From: Candidatus Hydrogenedentota bacterium
GTDB lineage: Bacteria > Hydrogenedentota > Hydrogenedentia > Hydrogenedentales > SLHB01
Assembly: GCA_007118235.1 (NCBI GenBank)
Contig: SKRY01000056.1
Location: 1 to 6,674 of the forward strand
DNA: 6,674 bases
Direction: 5' to 3'
The notes under the pieces: generated by a model
The model's input: only the letters and a program-made list of their open reading frames with translations
What the model was told of the DNA's origin: nothing
Databases searched by the model: none
Shown: positions 1-6,674 of the stretch, piece after piece
Position numbering within the stretch: position 1 is the first letter of the stretch
How the letters are laid out: each line of letters begins with the position of its first letter
Translations under genes and position numbers: made by a program

Positions 1-1836
1 CCCCTGCGCCTCGCCCAACGCATCAGCGTGACGCTGCGGATGGATGAGGAAGATGTGTATGACCGGCTCACCCGCCGCGATTCCCAAGGCCGCCTGCGGC
101 GGGGCGTTCCCGTACGCCGATGGCTGAGCGAGGCCGAGGCCGGGGAGCTGCGGGATCTCGTGGAGTCGGAGGGACGGGCGCTGTGGTATCAAGATGAGCC
201 CACTCGGTATTATCCCCATGGAGAGCTAGCCTCACACGTCTTGGGCTTCGTCAACCGGGAACACGTGGGCGGATCCGGCGTCGAGGGGCGGTTCGATTCC
301 TACCTTCGCAGCGTACCCGGGGAAGTGGTGTCGCGGGTCGATGCCCGCCGGACGCTGTTGCATTCACTCACCCTTGAAACACGCCCGCCCGAAGGCGGAG
401 ACACCGTGCAACTCACCCTGGACGCCCGCATCCAGCATATCTTGGAACAGGAACTGGATAACGCGCTCGAGATGGCGGAGGCCTCGCGGGCCATGGGCAT
501 GGTCATGGACCCGCACACCGGCGCCATACGGGCCATGGCCGCACGTCCCAGCTACAATCCGAACCACTTCTCTCAATACACGGAGGAGGAGCGGACAAAC
601 CCCTTGACCGTGCACACGTTTGAGCCGGGATCCGTCTTCAAGATTGTGGCCGCGTCGGCGGCGTTGGAGCATGGCATTGTCACCCCGGAAACCCTCATTG
701 ATTGCGAGGATGGCGGCTTCAATCCTTACGGCCACTACATCCGCGATTTCTACGCGCTGGGCATCGTCCCGTTTTATGAGGCCTACGCCCAATCCAGCAA
801 TGTGGCGTTGATCAAACTCGCCGCCGAACTGGGACCCGAGCGTCTGGAGGCGTGGATTCGCCGGTTTGGGTTTGGCGAACCTAGCAGCCGAGATTTCCCG
901 GCCGAGGAACCCGGCCGCTTCCGTCCCGTGGAGCAGTGGAGCCGGTATTCCATGGGGTCCCTGCCGATGGGACAGGAGATATCGGTCACGGTGCCCCAAC
1001 TCGCGCGCGCGTTCAGCGTGATCGCCAACGGTGGCTTCCTTGTACGGCCTTACATCGTGGAATCCGCCACGAACCGGGACGGCGAGATAACCTACCAGCA
1101 CGAGCCGGAGCCGCCTCAACGCATCCTCAGCGCACACACCGCCGAGGTGATGCAAGCGCTGAGCCACATCGTGGTGACCGAGGGCACGGGCCGGCGGGCC
1201 AGCATGGAGCAGTATCGGGCGGGCGGCAAGACGGGAACAGCTCAGATGGCCCGGCTAGATGGCCGGGGCTACGATCCCAACCGGTTCACGGCCACCTTTG
1301 GCGGCTTCGCGCCCATCGCACGGCCTGAGCTGGTGACCGTGATCGTGGTGCAGGAGCCCGGCATTTCGCAACGCTACGGCGGCTACATCTGCGGGCCGGT
1401 GTTCAAGGAGGTCATGCGGGAATCACTGGCCATGCTGCAAGTGCCCGAGGATCCCCTGTTAGAACCGGTGGACGTGGCGGAACTCGAGGACGAACCGGAG
1501 CTTCCGAACCCGCCGCCCCCCGAGAACTCCGAGGATTACTCAATCCGCCCCTTGGACAGCCTGCAACTTGTGGAACTTGAAACGGATCTTATGACCGTGG
1601 GCCCGCGCTTGCCTGATTTCGACGGTAAGACGAAGAGCGAGGCCCAAGCCACGCTGGCCTCGCTGGAGGTGCAATGGTCGATGAGCGGAGCCGGCTGGGT
1701 CACCGAACAGGATCCCCCGCCGGGCACGCCCTTGGGCGAGGTGGACGTATGCCGGTTGGTGTTTTCCACTCGTGAACCCCCAACAACAGATGAGACCGAT
1801 GAAGCTGAAGACGCTGTGCCACCGAGCGGGCTGTAA
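1..1836 (+). CDS. ftsI: FtsI/PBP2B-type septal peptidoglycan transpeptidase with C-terminal PASTA domain (5' partial)
   Basis: Class B penicillin-binding protein that cross-links peptidoglycan in the periplasm at the division site. The frame is open to the first base, so the in-frame GTG at 28 is not the start. The N-terminal membrane anchor and the RGxIxDR-like segment lie upstream; about 611 residues are visible, counted here from base 1. Residues 1-120 are the end of the PBP dimerisation region, with the typical GFVNREHVGGSGVEG stretch. The transpeptidase domain runs from about 137 to 480. It contains the SxxK nucleophile motif SVFK (bases 631-642, Ser211), SxN as SSN (793-801) and KTG as KTGTAQ (from 1228). 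A proline- and acid-rich linker (about 485-530) leads to one PASTA domain (bases 1591-1770) and a short acidic tail. It is followed by murE, with which it overlaps. The PASTA domain recalls SpoVD/PBP2x-like proteins. The family call is firm; division rather than elongation is inferred from the dcw context. Confidence 0.95.
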   Translation, partial: PLRLAQRISVTLRMDEEDVYDRLTRRDSQGRLRRGVPVRRWLSEAEAGELRDLVESEGRALWYQDEPTRYYPHGELASHVLGFVNREHVGGSGVEGRFDSYLRSVPGEVVSRVDARRTLLHSLTLETRPPEGGDTVQLTLDARIQHILEQELDNALEMAEASRAMGMVMDPHTGAIRAMAARPSYNPNHFSQYTEEERTNPLTVHTFEPGSVFKIVAASAALEHGIVTPETLIDCEDGGFNPYGHYIRDFYALGIVPFYEAYAQSSNVALIKLAAELGPERLEAWIRRFGFGEPSSRDFPAEEPGRFRPVEQWSRYSMGSLPMGQEISVTVPQLARAFSVIANGGFLVRPYIVESATNRDGEITYQHEPEPPQRILSAHTAEVMQALSHIVVTEGTGRRASMEQYRAGGKTGTAQMARLDGRGYDPNRFTATFGGFAPIARPELVTVIVVQEPGISQRYGGYICGPVFKEVMRESLAMLQVPEDPLLEPVDVAELEDEPELPNPPPPENSEDYSIRPLDSLQLVELETDLMTVGPRLPDFDGKTKSEAQATLASLEVQWSMSGAGWVTEQDPPPGTPLGEVDVCRLVFSTREPPTTDETDEAEDAVPPSGL

Positions 1837-3292
1837 ATACACGGGAAAAGATGATCCCGAGATCCGCGCCGTGAGCGAGGATTCGCGCCGGGTGACGCCC
1901 GGCGCGCTGTTTGTAGCCGTCCCCGGCGGTCAGCGGGACGGCCACGCGTTCGCGCAACAAGCGATCGCCAACGGCGCGGCGGCCGTCATGGGCCAAGGGT
2001 TGGAGGGGACTGCTTCGCAGGCGGATGACGGCCTATGGAACGGGGTTCCCTATGTCGTTGCGCCGCATCCCCGATATGCTTCGGGGATCATGGCGCACGC
2101 GCTCGCGGGCGATCCCTCTCAGAAGCTCACCGTGATCGGCGTCACCGGGACCAATGGAAAGACAAGCACCGCCGTGCTCATCCAGCACATGCTCACCGCC
2201 TGTGGGGAAAAGGCGGCGAACTTTGGCACACTGGGCTACACGGTTGGGGATGCATCGTTCAGCGCATTGCACACCACTCCCTTTCCCGAGGATCTCGCCC
2301 GGCTCTTCCGCGAAGCGGTGGATAGGGGGATGACGCGCGTCGTCATGGAGGTGAGTTCGCACGCCCTCGAACAGGAGCGCGCCGCGGGGATTGATTTTGA
2401 CGTGGCTGCGTTCACGAATCTCAGTCAAGATCATCTGGATTTTCACGGCGACATGGAGCACTATTTTAGGGTGAAGCGGAAACTCTTCGAACGGCTTTCG
2501 GGAGCGGACAAGTTCGGCGTGGTGAACACGGACGACGCATGGGGCAACGCCATGCTTGAGGCATGCGCGGTTCCCTGTCTCACGTATGGGGCCAAGGGGA
2601 TGTACCGGGCCAAGCATGTGAAGCCGTCCCTGCGCCACACCTCGTTCACGGCGGCCGGCCCCATGGGCGAAACGCCTATTCACATGGCGCTTCTCGGGCG
2701 TCATAATGTCGCCAACGCCTTATGCGCCTTCACCGTGTGCGCGGGGCTCGGCCTGCCCCGGGACGCCGCCGCGGCCAGTCTGGAGACGTTATCCAGCGTT
2801 CCGGGCCGGTTCGAGCGCGTGGATGAGGGCCAGGATTTTCAAGTCGTCGTGGACTACGCCCATACCGAGGACGGGCTGAACAATGTGCTGCGCGCCGCGC
2901 GTCCCATCTGCAAGGGGAGGATCATTACCGTTTTCGGATGCGGCGGCGACCGGGATCGCGGCAAACGGCCCAAGATGGGGGCGGTGGCGGCCCGCTTGTC
3001 GGACCTCGCCATCGTGACTTCCGACAATCCACGCACTGAGAACCCCGATCGCATCCTGCTGGATATTGAGGTCGGCATGCAGCAGACCGGCAAGAAACTG
3101 GGAACGGATTATCTGCGCATCCCGGACCGCAAGGAGGCCATCCATGAGGCCATCGATCTAGCGAAGGCCGGCGATCTGGTGCTCATTGCGGGCAAGGGCC
3201 ACGAGGACTATCAGATCGTGGGGGAGGAACGGCGCCATTTCGATGACCGGGAGGTGGCGCGGCAAGCGCTTGAAGCGCGGCAAGAGAATTGA
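1799..3292 (+). CDS. murE: UDP-MurNAc-L-Ala-D-Glu:meso-diaminopimelate ligase (MurE)
   Basis: Cytoplasmic ATP-dependent ligase that adds the third residue of the peptidoglycan stem peptide. With the ATG at 1799 it is 497 residues, normal for MurE, and begins MKLKTL, as MurE proteins usually do. An ATG at 1790 and a GTG at 1772 are alternative in-frame starts; none has a good Shine-Dalgarno sequence. Visible motifs are the P-loop GTNGKT (residues 117-122), HTTP (158-161) for the UDP-MurNAc substrate, SSHALEQ, and a lysine in YFRVKRKLF (Lys226) at the place of the carbamylated lysine. HNVANAL follows in the central domain, then DNPR (from Asp409) and GKGHE (from 465) in the C-terminal domain. 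DNPR is the signature of enzymes that select meso-diaminopimelate; lysine-adding enzymes lack the Arg. The start overlaps the end of ftsI by 38 nt, which suggests translational coupling. The TGA stop directly abuts a hairpin array. Confidence 0.97.
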   Translation: MKLKTLCHRAGCKYTGKDDPEIRAVSEDSRRVTPGALFVAVPGGQRDGHAFAQQAIANGAAAVMGQGLEGTASQADDGLWNGVPYVVAPHPRYASGIMAHALAGDPSQKLTVIGVTGTNGKTSTAVLIQHMLTACGEKAANFGTLGYTVGDASFSALHTTPFPEDLARLFREAVDRGMTRVVMEVSSHALEQERAAGIDFDVAAFTNLSQDHLDFHGDMEHYFRVKRKLFERLSGADKFGVVNTDDAWGNAMLEACAVPCLTYGAKGMYRAKHVKPSLRHTSFTAAGPMGETPIHMALLGRHNVANALCAFTVCAGLGLPRDAAAASLETLSSVPGRFERVDEGQDFQVVVDYAHTEDGLNNVLRAARPICKGRIITVFGCGGDRDRGKRPKMGAVAARLSDLAIVTSDNPRTENPDRILLDIEVGMQQTGKKLGTDYLRIPDRKEAIHEAIDLAKAGDLVLIAGKGHEDYQIVGEERRHFDDREVARQALEARQEN

Positions 3293-3374
3293 ACGAGGGA
3301 ATAGCCTCGTACCGCCGGCATCTTGCCGGCATTTATGAGCCGCCTGAAAGGCGGCGACACGATTCTTGGGAATC
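3293..3374. repeat. Array of four consecutive small inverted repeats between murE and murF
   Basis: Beginning at the base after the murE stop, four perfect inverted repeats follow each other. The first is ACGAGG/CCTCGT at 3293-3310 with a 6-nt loop. The second is GCCGGCA-TCT-TGCCGGC at 3314-3330 (7-bp stem, 3-nt loop). The third is GCCGCCT-GAA-AGGCGGC at 3339-3355 (7-bp stem, 3-nt loop). The fourth is GATTC-TTGG-GAATC at 3361-3374. Spacers are 3, 8 and 5 nt. The matched geometry of the middle two and their shared GCCG start resemble paired REP-like palindromes. No run of T follows any stem except a weak ATTTAT after the second, so a classical intrinsic terminator is not supported. The array may be an extragenic palindromic repeat, an mRNA stabiliser or a partial attenuator; the sequence alone does not decide. 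In the rest of the gap (3375-3455) I see only the murF ribosome binding site. Confidence 0.7.
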
Positions 3375-3436
3375 CTTATCCAGCGATTAGGGCGGAGACT
3401 TGGATTTTCCCCCGAATTCCGTCAAGCTATAGAGGG

Positions 3437-3443
3437 AAAGGAG
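3437..3443 (+). promoter_or_regulatory. Ribosome binding site of murF
   Basis: AAAGGAG lies 12 nt before the ATG at 3456, a somewhat long spacing. It is the only purine-rich Shine-Dalgarno match in the gap and supports the ATG at 3456 over the upstream in-frame TTG at 3366, which has none. Confidence 0.6.
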
Positions 3444-3455
3444 CCCCATTTCATC

Positions 3456-4811
3456 ATGGGCTGGAGGTATAGTCTGGGCGAACTTGCGGCCCTTATTGGC
3501 GCCGAACCGCCTCGGAACGAGCGGACATTCGAGGCCGTGAGCACCGACACGCGGACCCTGTCCACTGGCGCGGTGTTCTTCGCGCTGAGCGGCGAGACGT
3601 TCGACGGCAACGGCTTTGTTCCGGAGGCCTTCGCCAAGGGAGCCGCCGCCGCCGTCACTACCCGGGCGCATCCGGACGGGCCGTGTCTGGTGGTTCCCGA
3701 TCCCCTAGCGGCCTTGCAACGCTTCGCCGCGCGCCACAGGGAGGAGCACCACGGCCCCCTGCTGGCCATCACGGGTTCCTGCGGCAAGACGGGGACAAAG
3801 GAATTCGTCGCGGCGTTGCTTGGGTCGTGTTACAAAGTGGCGAAGACGGAAGGGAACCTGAACAACGAAATCGGGACGCCGCTCTCCCTGCTGGCCCTTG
3901 ACGCGGAAACCGAATTCGGCGTCTTTGAGTTGGGCGCGAACCATCGCGGGGAGATCGCCCGCATGTGCGCGTGGGCTAAACCCACGGAAAGCGCCATCAC
4001 CCTTATCGCGCCGGCCCACCTCGAAGGATTCGGCGGTATAGAGGCCGTCGCCGCCGCCAAGGCCGAGATCATGGAGGGGCTTCCGCGGGATGGAACGTTC
4101 TACGTCAACACGGACGACCCGCGTTGCGTGGCTATTGGCGAACGTCATCCCGGCGAAACCATCCGCTTCGGGCGCGAGGGCGATGTGGCGCTAGAGGATT
4201 GCCACTTTGACGGCGCTGGGGAGATGGTGCTCCGGGTGCGGCCTGTCGGGACCTTACGGCTGCCTTTGCTCTGCCGGGCGCACGCCCACAACGTGCTGCT
4301 GGCCATCGCCGTGGGACTGCGCCATGGCGTGACGGAATTTGAAGCGCCGCTGCGCGAGGCGGCCCGCAAGACGCTTCGCTTCAAACCTGTTAAGATAGGA
4401 CCGTTTGAGCTACTTGATGACACCTATAACTCCAATCCCGCCAGCGCCGCCGCCGCCCTGCAAGCGCTGGCGGATCGCCCCGACGGAGGCGCCCGCATCG
4501 CGGTCTTGGGCGACATGCTGGAATTGGGAGCCGAGGCGGCCCGCCTTCACCGCGAACTGGGGGCGCAAGCCCGCGCGTGTGGCGTGACGCATCTCTTCGT
4601 GCGGGGAGATTTCGCCGGCGACGTGGTTGAGGGGGCGGCGTCAGATGGCGGACTGCACGCCGAGATCATTCAGCACCACGAGGCCATGGCGGACGCCATT
4701 GTTCGCGCCGCGCCGGAGGGGGGCTCCATCTTGCTGAAAGGCTCCCGCGGCATGTGTATGGAGAAGGTAATCGAGGCGCTTCAAAGCCATTTCGGACATA
4801 ACGAAGAATAA
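3456..4811 (+). CDS. murF: UDP-MurNAc-tripeptide:D-alanyl-D-alanine ligase (MurF)
   Basis: Cytoplasmic ATP-dependent ligase that adds D-Ala-D-Ala to complete the UDP-MurNAc-pentapeptide used by MraY. From the ATG at 3456 it is 451 residues, the usual MurF size. The frame stays open upstream to about 3348, but the 30 extra residues from a TTG at 3366 do not look like MurF. The N-terminal domain has STDTRTLSTGAVFFAL, typical of MurE/MurF. The ATP-binding loop is GSCGKTGTKEF with Lys111; Gly113 sits where Thr or Ser is usual. EGNLNNEIGTPLSLL, FELGANHRGEI and PAHLEGFGG follow. Lys202 in AAAKAEI is the likely carbamylated lysine. HNVLLAIAVGL leads into the C-terminal domain, with DDTYNSNP (321-328), GDMLELG and LLKGSRGMCMEKV. 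The stop codon is immediately followed by the mraY ATG, a sign of coupled translation. Confidence 0.96.
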   Translation: MGWRYSLGELAALIGAEPPRNERTFEAVSTDTRTLSTGAVFFALSGETFDGNGFVPEAFAKGAAAAVTTRAHPDGPCLVVPDPLAALQRFAARHREEHHGPLLAITGSCGKTGTKEFVAALLGSCYKVAKTEGNLNNEIGTPLSLLALDAETEFGVFELGANHRGEIARMCAWAKPTESAITLIAPAHLEGFGGIEAVAAAKAEIMEGLPRDGTFYVNTDDPRCVAIGERHPGETIRFGREGDVALEDCHFDGAGEMVLRVRPVGTLRLPLLCRAHAHNVLLAIAVGLRHGVTEFEAPLREAARKTLRFKPVKIGPFELLDDTYNSNPASAAAALQALADRPDGGARIAVLGDMLELGAEAARLHRELGAQARACGVTHLFVRGDFAGDVVEGAASDGGLHAEIIQHHEAMADAIVRAAPEGGSILLKGSRGMCMEKVIEALQSHFGHNEE

Positions 4812-6299
4812 ATGCTCTACTATCTCGCCATTGAGTTCAAAGACCAATTCACGATCCTGAATGTGTTCACGTACAACACCGTCCGGGCGGGCGGGGCCGC
4901 GCTGACAGGGTTTCTCATCTGCCTTATCATCGGCCCAGTGATGATTCGCTGGCTGCGCGCCCTGAAAGTGGGCCAATTCGTCCGCCAAGATCACGTCGAG
5001 GATCTGCATGAGCTGCACAAGGGGAAGGCCGGAACGCCAACCATGGGCGGCAGCCTCATCATCCTGAGCGCCGTCGCCACGTTGCTCTTGTGGGGCCGGC
5101 TGAGCAACCCGTCCCTGCTTGTGGCCATGGGCGTGCTGTGCGGGCTTGGCGCGGTGGGGTTCATGGACGATTTCATTAAGCTGCGGCGTAAGCACAACCA
5201 AGGCCTCACCGCGCGCTGGAAGTTCATCGGACAAATCGGGATTGGACTCCTCCTGGGGCTCTATGTCCTGTACAACCCCATCACCACCAACGCCACCACC
5301 ATCAACACGGCGGATTTCGACGACTGGCAAGCGTTCCTCGCCACCTTCCACGAAGAGGGCCAAGGGGGGAACAATGGCCCGGTCACGGTCTTCTGGGACA
5401 CCCTTGAACCGGAACAGCGGCGGCTCATGACGCACGCCGTGAATGACGGACAACGGGCCCGCCAACTGCGGCCGGAACTTCTTGGCGCCATCAACCGCAC
5501 CTTGACGGAAGAGACCGCCCTCGCGGAATCGCCCGTTTGGGCTGGAGTGGAGTTGTGCGACGAGGCCGGGGAACTCATGGCGAAGGGGGTAGAGAATCTT
5601 GAGGACCGCGACCGGCGGCGGCTCAATCGGCTGCTTTTCGAGGCCGCGTTCCCCGGGAAGGTCGAGCAAAGCCCCACCAATCCCCACACCAACGTGAACA
5701 TTCCCGGCTTCAAGAACGTGTGGTTCCCCTTGGGCGCGGGCTATATCCTTTTCGCCATCGTGCTCATCGTGGCGTCCTCGAATGCCGTGAACCTCACGGA
5801 CGGCCTGGACGGACTGGCGGTAGGCGCCTCGATCATTTCCATCCTCGCGTTTACCGGCATCGCGTATGTCGTCAGCCGGGTGGACTGGTCGGACTATCTC
5901 TTGCTGACCTATGTCCCCGAAGCGACGGAACTGGCGGTCTTTGGGGCCGCCTTGTTAGGGACCGGGCTTGGCTTCTTGTGGTACAACGCGCATCCCGCCG
6001 AGGTGTTCATGGGCGATACCGGAAGTTTGGCCCTTGGAGGCGCAATAGGCACGATGGCCGTCCTCACCAAACAAGAGCTGCTGCTGCTCATTGTCGGCGG
6101 CCTGTTCGTGCTAGAGGCGGGGAGCGTGATTATTCAGGTCGCCTCGTTCAAACTCCGGGGCACGCGGGTGTTTCGCATGGCCCCCCTCCATCATCATTTC
6201 GAGCTGAAAGGCTGGAGCGAGAACAAGGTCATCGTTCGTTTCTGGATCTTGGCGATCATCTTCGCGCTCATGAGCTTGAGCACCCTCAAACTGCGGTAA
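4812..6299 (+). CDS. mraY: Phospho-MurNAc-pentapeptide transferase MraY with large periplasmic insertion
   Basis: Integral membrane enzyme that transfers phospho-MurNAc-pentapeptide from UDP to undecaprenyl phosphate on the cytoplasmic face, making lipid I. At 495 residues it is about 135 longer than E. coli MraY (360). The N-terminus (MLYYLAIEF, then NVFTYNTVRA) fits the family and starts at the ATG abutting the murF stop. Ten membrane helices can be placed at about 24-45, 78-96, 101-118, 136-154, 303-325, 335-355, 372-391, 404-418, 420-443 and 473-492. Active-site motifs are intact: GTPTMGG (74-80), DDFIK (Asp119, Asp120, Lys123), NLTDGLDG (327-334), FMGDTGS (Asp402) and MAPLHHHFE (His460-462). 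The extra sequence, about residues 158-292, falls between helices 4 and 5. Both N- and C-terminal parts carry catalytic residues and keep one frame, so I read one functional, enlarged enzyme. No strong ribosome binding site is seen; reinitiation after murF is likely. Confidence 0.96.
   Translation: MLYYLAIEFKDQFTILNVFTYNTVRAGGAALTGFLICLIIGPVMIRWLRALKVGQFVRQDHVEDLHELHKGKAGTPTMGGSLIILSAVATLLLWGRLSNPSLLVAMGVLCGLGAVGFMDDFIKLRRKHNQGLTARWKFIGQIGIGLLLGLYVLYNPITTNATTINTADFDDWQAFLATFHEEGQGGNNGPVTVFWDTLEPEQRRLMTHAVNDGQRARQLRPELLGAINRTLTEETALAESPVWAGVELCDEAGELMAKGVENLEDRDRRRLNRLLFEAAFPGKVEQSPTNPHTNVNIPGFKNVWFPLGAGYILFAIVLIVASSNAVNLTDGLDGLAVGASIISILAFTGIAYVVSRVDWSDYLLLTYVPEATELAVFGAALLGTGLGFLWYNAHPAEVFMGDTGSLALGGAIGTMAVLTKQELLLLIVGGLFVLEAGSVIIQVASFKLRGTRVFRMAPLHHHFELKGWSENKVIVRFWILAIIFALMSLSTLKLR
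5283..5687 (+). other. In-frame insertion domain within MraY (between helices 4 and 5)
   Basis: This stretch encodes about 135 residues absent from E. coli MraY. It falls between LYVLYNP at the end of helix 4 and TNVNIPGFKNV, which corresponds to the TQLVVPFFKDV segment just before helix 5 of the E. coli protein. In MraY topology the helix 4-5 loop faces the periplasm. The insert has no hydrophobic span, holds more acidic (about 23) than basic (about 13) residues, and after a Gly/Asn-rich start (GQGGNNG) looks mainly helical. Two similar short segments occur in it, LEPEQRRL (from residue 198) and LEDRDRRRL (from 263). I do not recognise a known domain. GC content and codon use look like the rest of the gene. 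Confidence 0.8.
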
Positions 6300-6300
6300 G

Positions 6301-6307
6301 GGAAGGG
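6301..6307 (+). promoter_or_regulatory. Ribosome binding site of murD
   Basis: GGAAGGG lies 8 nt before the GTG at 6316, in the 16-nt gap after the mraY stop. It is what fixes this non-ATG start. Confidence 0.65.
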
Positions 6308-6315
6308 CCGGCTCG

Positions 6316-6674
6316 GTGGATCTTCACGGGAAAACAGTCGCCATAGCGGGACTCGGGCGAACAGCCCTGGCCTTGGCGAAATTGCTCCAGGCCAAGGGCG
6401 CGGAACCCTTCGTGAGCGAGATGCGATCCCGAGAAGAGGTGGCGGACCTGGCTTCGGGCCTAAGCAGCGCCGGCATCCCCTTCGAAACCGGGGGCCATTC
6501 CCAGACGACCTTCACCCAGGCCGATCTCGTGGTCCCCAGCCCAGGCGTCAGTCCCCGCATTCCTTGCATTGCCGCCGCCGTGGAAGCCGGGGTCCCCGTG
6601 TGGAGCGAACTCGAGGCGGCGTTCCGCTATTGTCAAGCCCCTATCGTGGCGGTAACCGGCACCAACGGCAAGAC
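6316..6674 (+). CDS. murD: UDP-MurNAc-L-alanine:D-glutamate ligase (MurD), 3' partial
   Basis: Cytoplasmic ATP-dependent ligase that adds D-Glu to UDP-MurNAc-L-Ala, the step before MurE. Only the first 119 codons are in the window. The start is a GTG 16 nt after the mraY stop with a well-placed ribosome binding site, giving the N-terminus VDLHGKTVAIAGLG (the first codon is read as Met). The Rossmann-like first domain shows GLGRTALALAKLL (from about residue 13), where MurD proteins usually have a second Gly in GxGxSG. PSPGVSPRIP and GVPVWSELE follow; both are characteristic of MurD and part of the UDP-MurNAc binding domain. The window ends inside the ATP-binding loop VTGTNGKT, with Lys119 as the last complete codon. 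The central and C-terminal domains lie downstream. It is the usual gene after mraY in dcw clusters. Confidence 0.93.
   Translation, partial: MDLHGKTVAIAGLGRTALALAKLLQAKGAEPFVSEMRSREEVADLASGLSSAGIPFETGGHSQTTFTQADLVVPSPGVSPRIPCIAAAVEAGVPVWSELEAAFRYCQAPIVAVTGTNGK

Noticed and set aside
364..1167. Antisense open frame (267 codons) opposite ftsI
   Set aside because: It mirrors the transpeptidase domain codon pattern, and has no family motif and no ribosome binding site.
2033..2704. Antisense open frame (223 codons) opposite murE
   Set aside because: It is a shadow of the well-supported MurE reading frame, with His/Arg-rich composition typical of reverse-frame artefacts.
3314..3336. Intrinsic terminator after murE
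   Set aside because: The GC-rich 7-bp stem is followed only by ATTTAT rather than a run of T, and the downstream genes belong to the same pathway.
3400..3433. Sigma-70-like promoter before murF (TTGGAT ... TATAGA)
   Set aside because: The spacing is 22 nt, too long, and a transcript from it would start at or within the murF ribosome binding site.
3366..3455. N-terminal extension of MurF from TTG 3366
   Set aside because: No ribosome binding site precedes the TTG, which lies inside the fourth hairpin, and the extra residues do not resemble MurF N-termini. The ATG at 3456 has AAAGGAG upstream.
4641..5687. Long antisense open frame (348 codons) opposite murF and mraY
   Set aside because: Its translation is low-complexity, with no recognisable motif, and the + strand here has complete MurF and MraY motifs. 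Long antisense frames are expected in GC-rich coding DNA.
5283..5687. Intein or mobile insertion in mraY
   Set aside because: There is no Cys/Ser at the start, no His-Asn end and no endonuclease motif. The insert lies in a non-catalytic loop, unlike inteins, and has no terminal repeats or change in base composition.

Overview
The window is a stretch of the conserved division and cell-wall (dcw) cluster, all on the + strand, in the order ftsI (5' end missing), murE, murF, mraY, murD (3' end missing). Together they encode the septal transpeptidase and four steps in making lipid-linked peptidoglycan precursor. MurE adds the third stem-peptide residue, MurF adds D-Ala-D-Ala, and MraY moves the phospho-MurNAc-pentapeptide onto undecaprenyl phosphate. 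MurD acts before MurE by adding D-Glu, and FtsI cross-links finished material at the septum.

The DNA is GC-rich, and every gene carries its key catalytic motifs. MurE has a DNPR motif, which points to meso-diaminopimelate peptidoglycan as in most diderm bacteria. FtsI ends in a single PASTA domain, and MraY carries a large extra periplasmic domain. I cannot assign a phylum from five conserved genes. A diderm, GC-rich lineage outside the well-studied Proteobacteria (for example in or near the Planctomycetota/Verrucomicrobiota/Hydrogenedentota breadth) is a guess only.

Layout: ftsI 1-1836; murE 1799-3292, overlapping ftsI by 38 nt; a 163-nt gap at 3293-3455 whose first half is four consecutive small inverted repeats; murF 3456-4811; mraY 4812-6299, whose ATG directly follows the murF stop; then 16 nt with a Shine-Dalgarno sequence, and murD from 6316 to the window end, which cuts it in the P-loop. 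The tight spacing suggests one operon, broken only by the structured murE-murF gap.

The most noteworthy item is MraY: 495 residues, of which about 135 form an acidic, apparently soluble and probably helical insertion between transmembrane helices 4 and 5. With the insertion removed, the protein is about 360 residues, the length of E. coli MraY. The second is the hairpin array between murE and murF. I see no defence, mobile or otherwise foreign system here.
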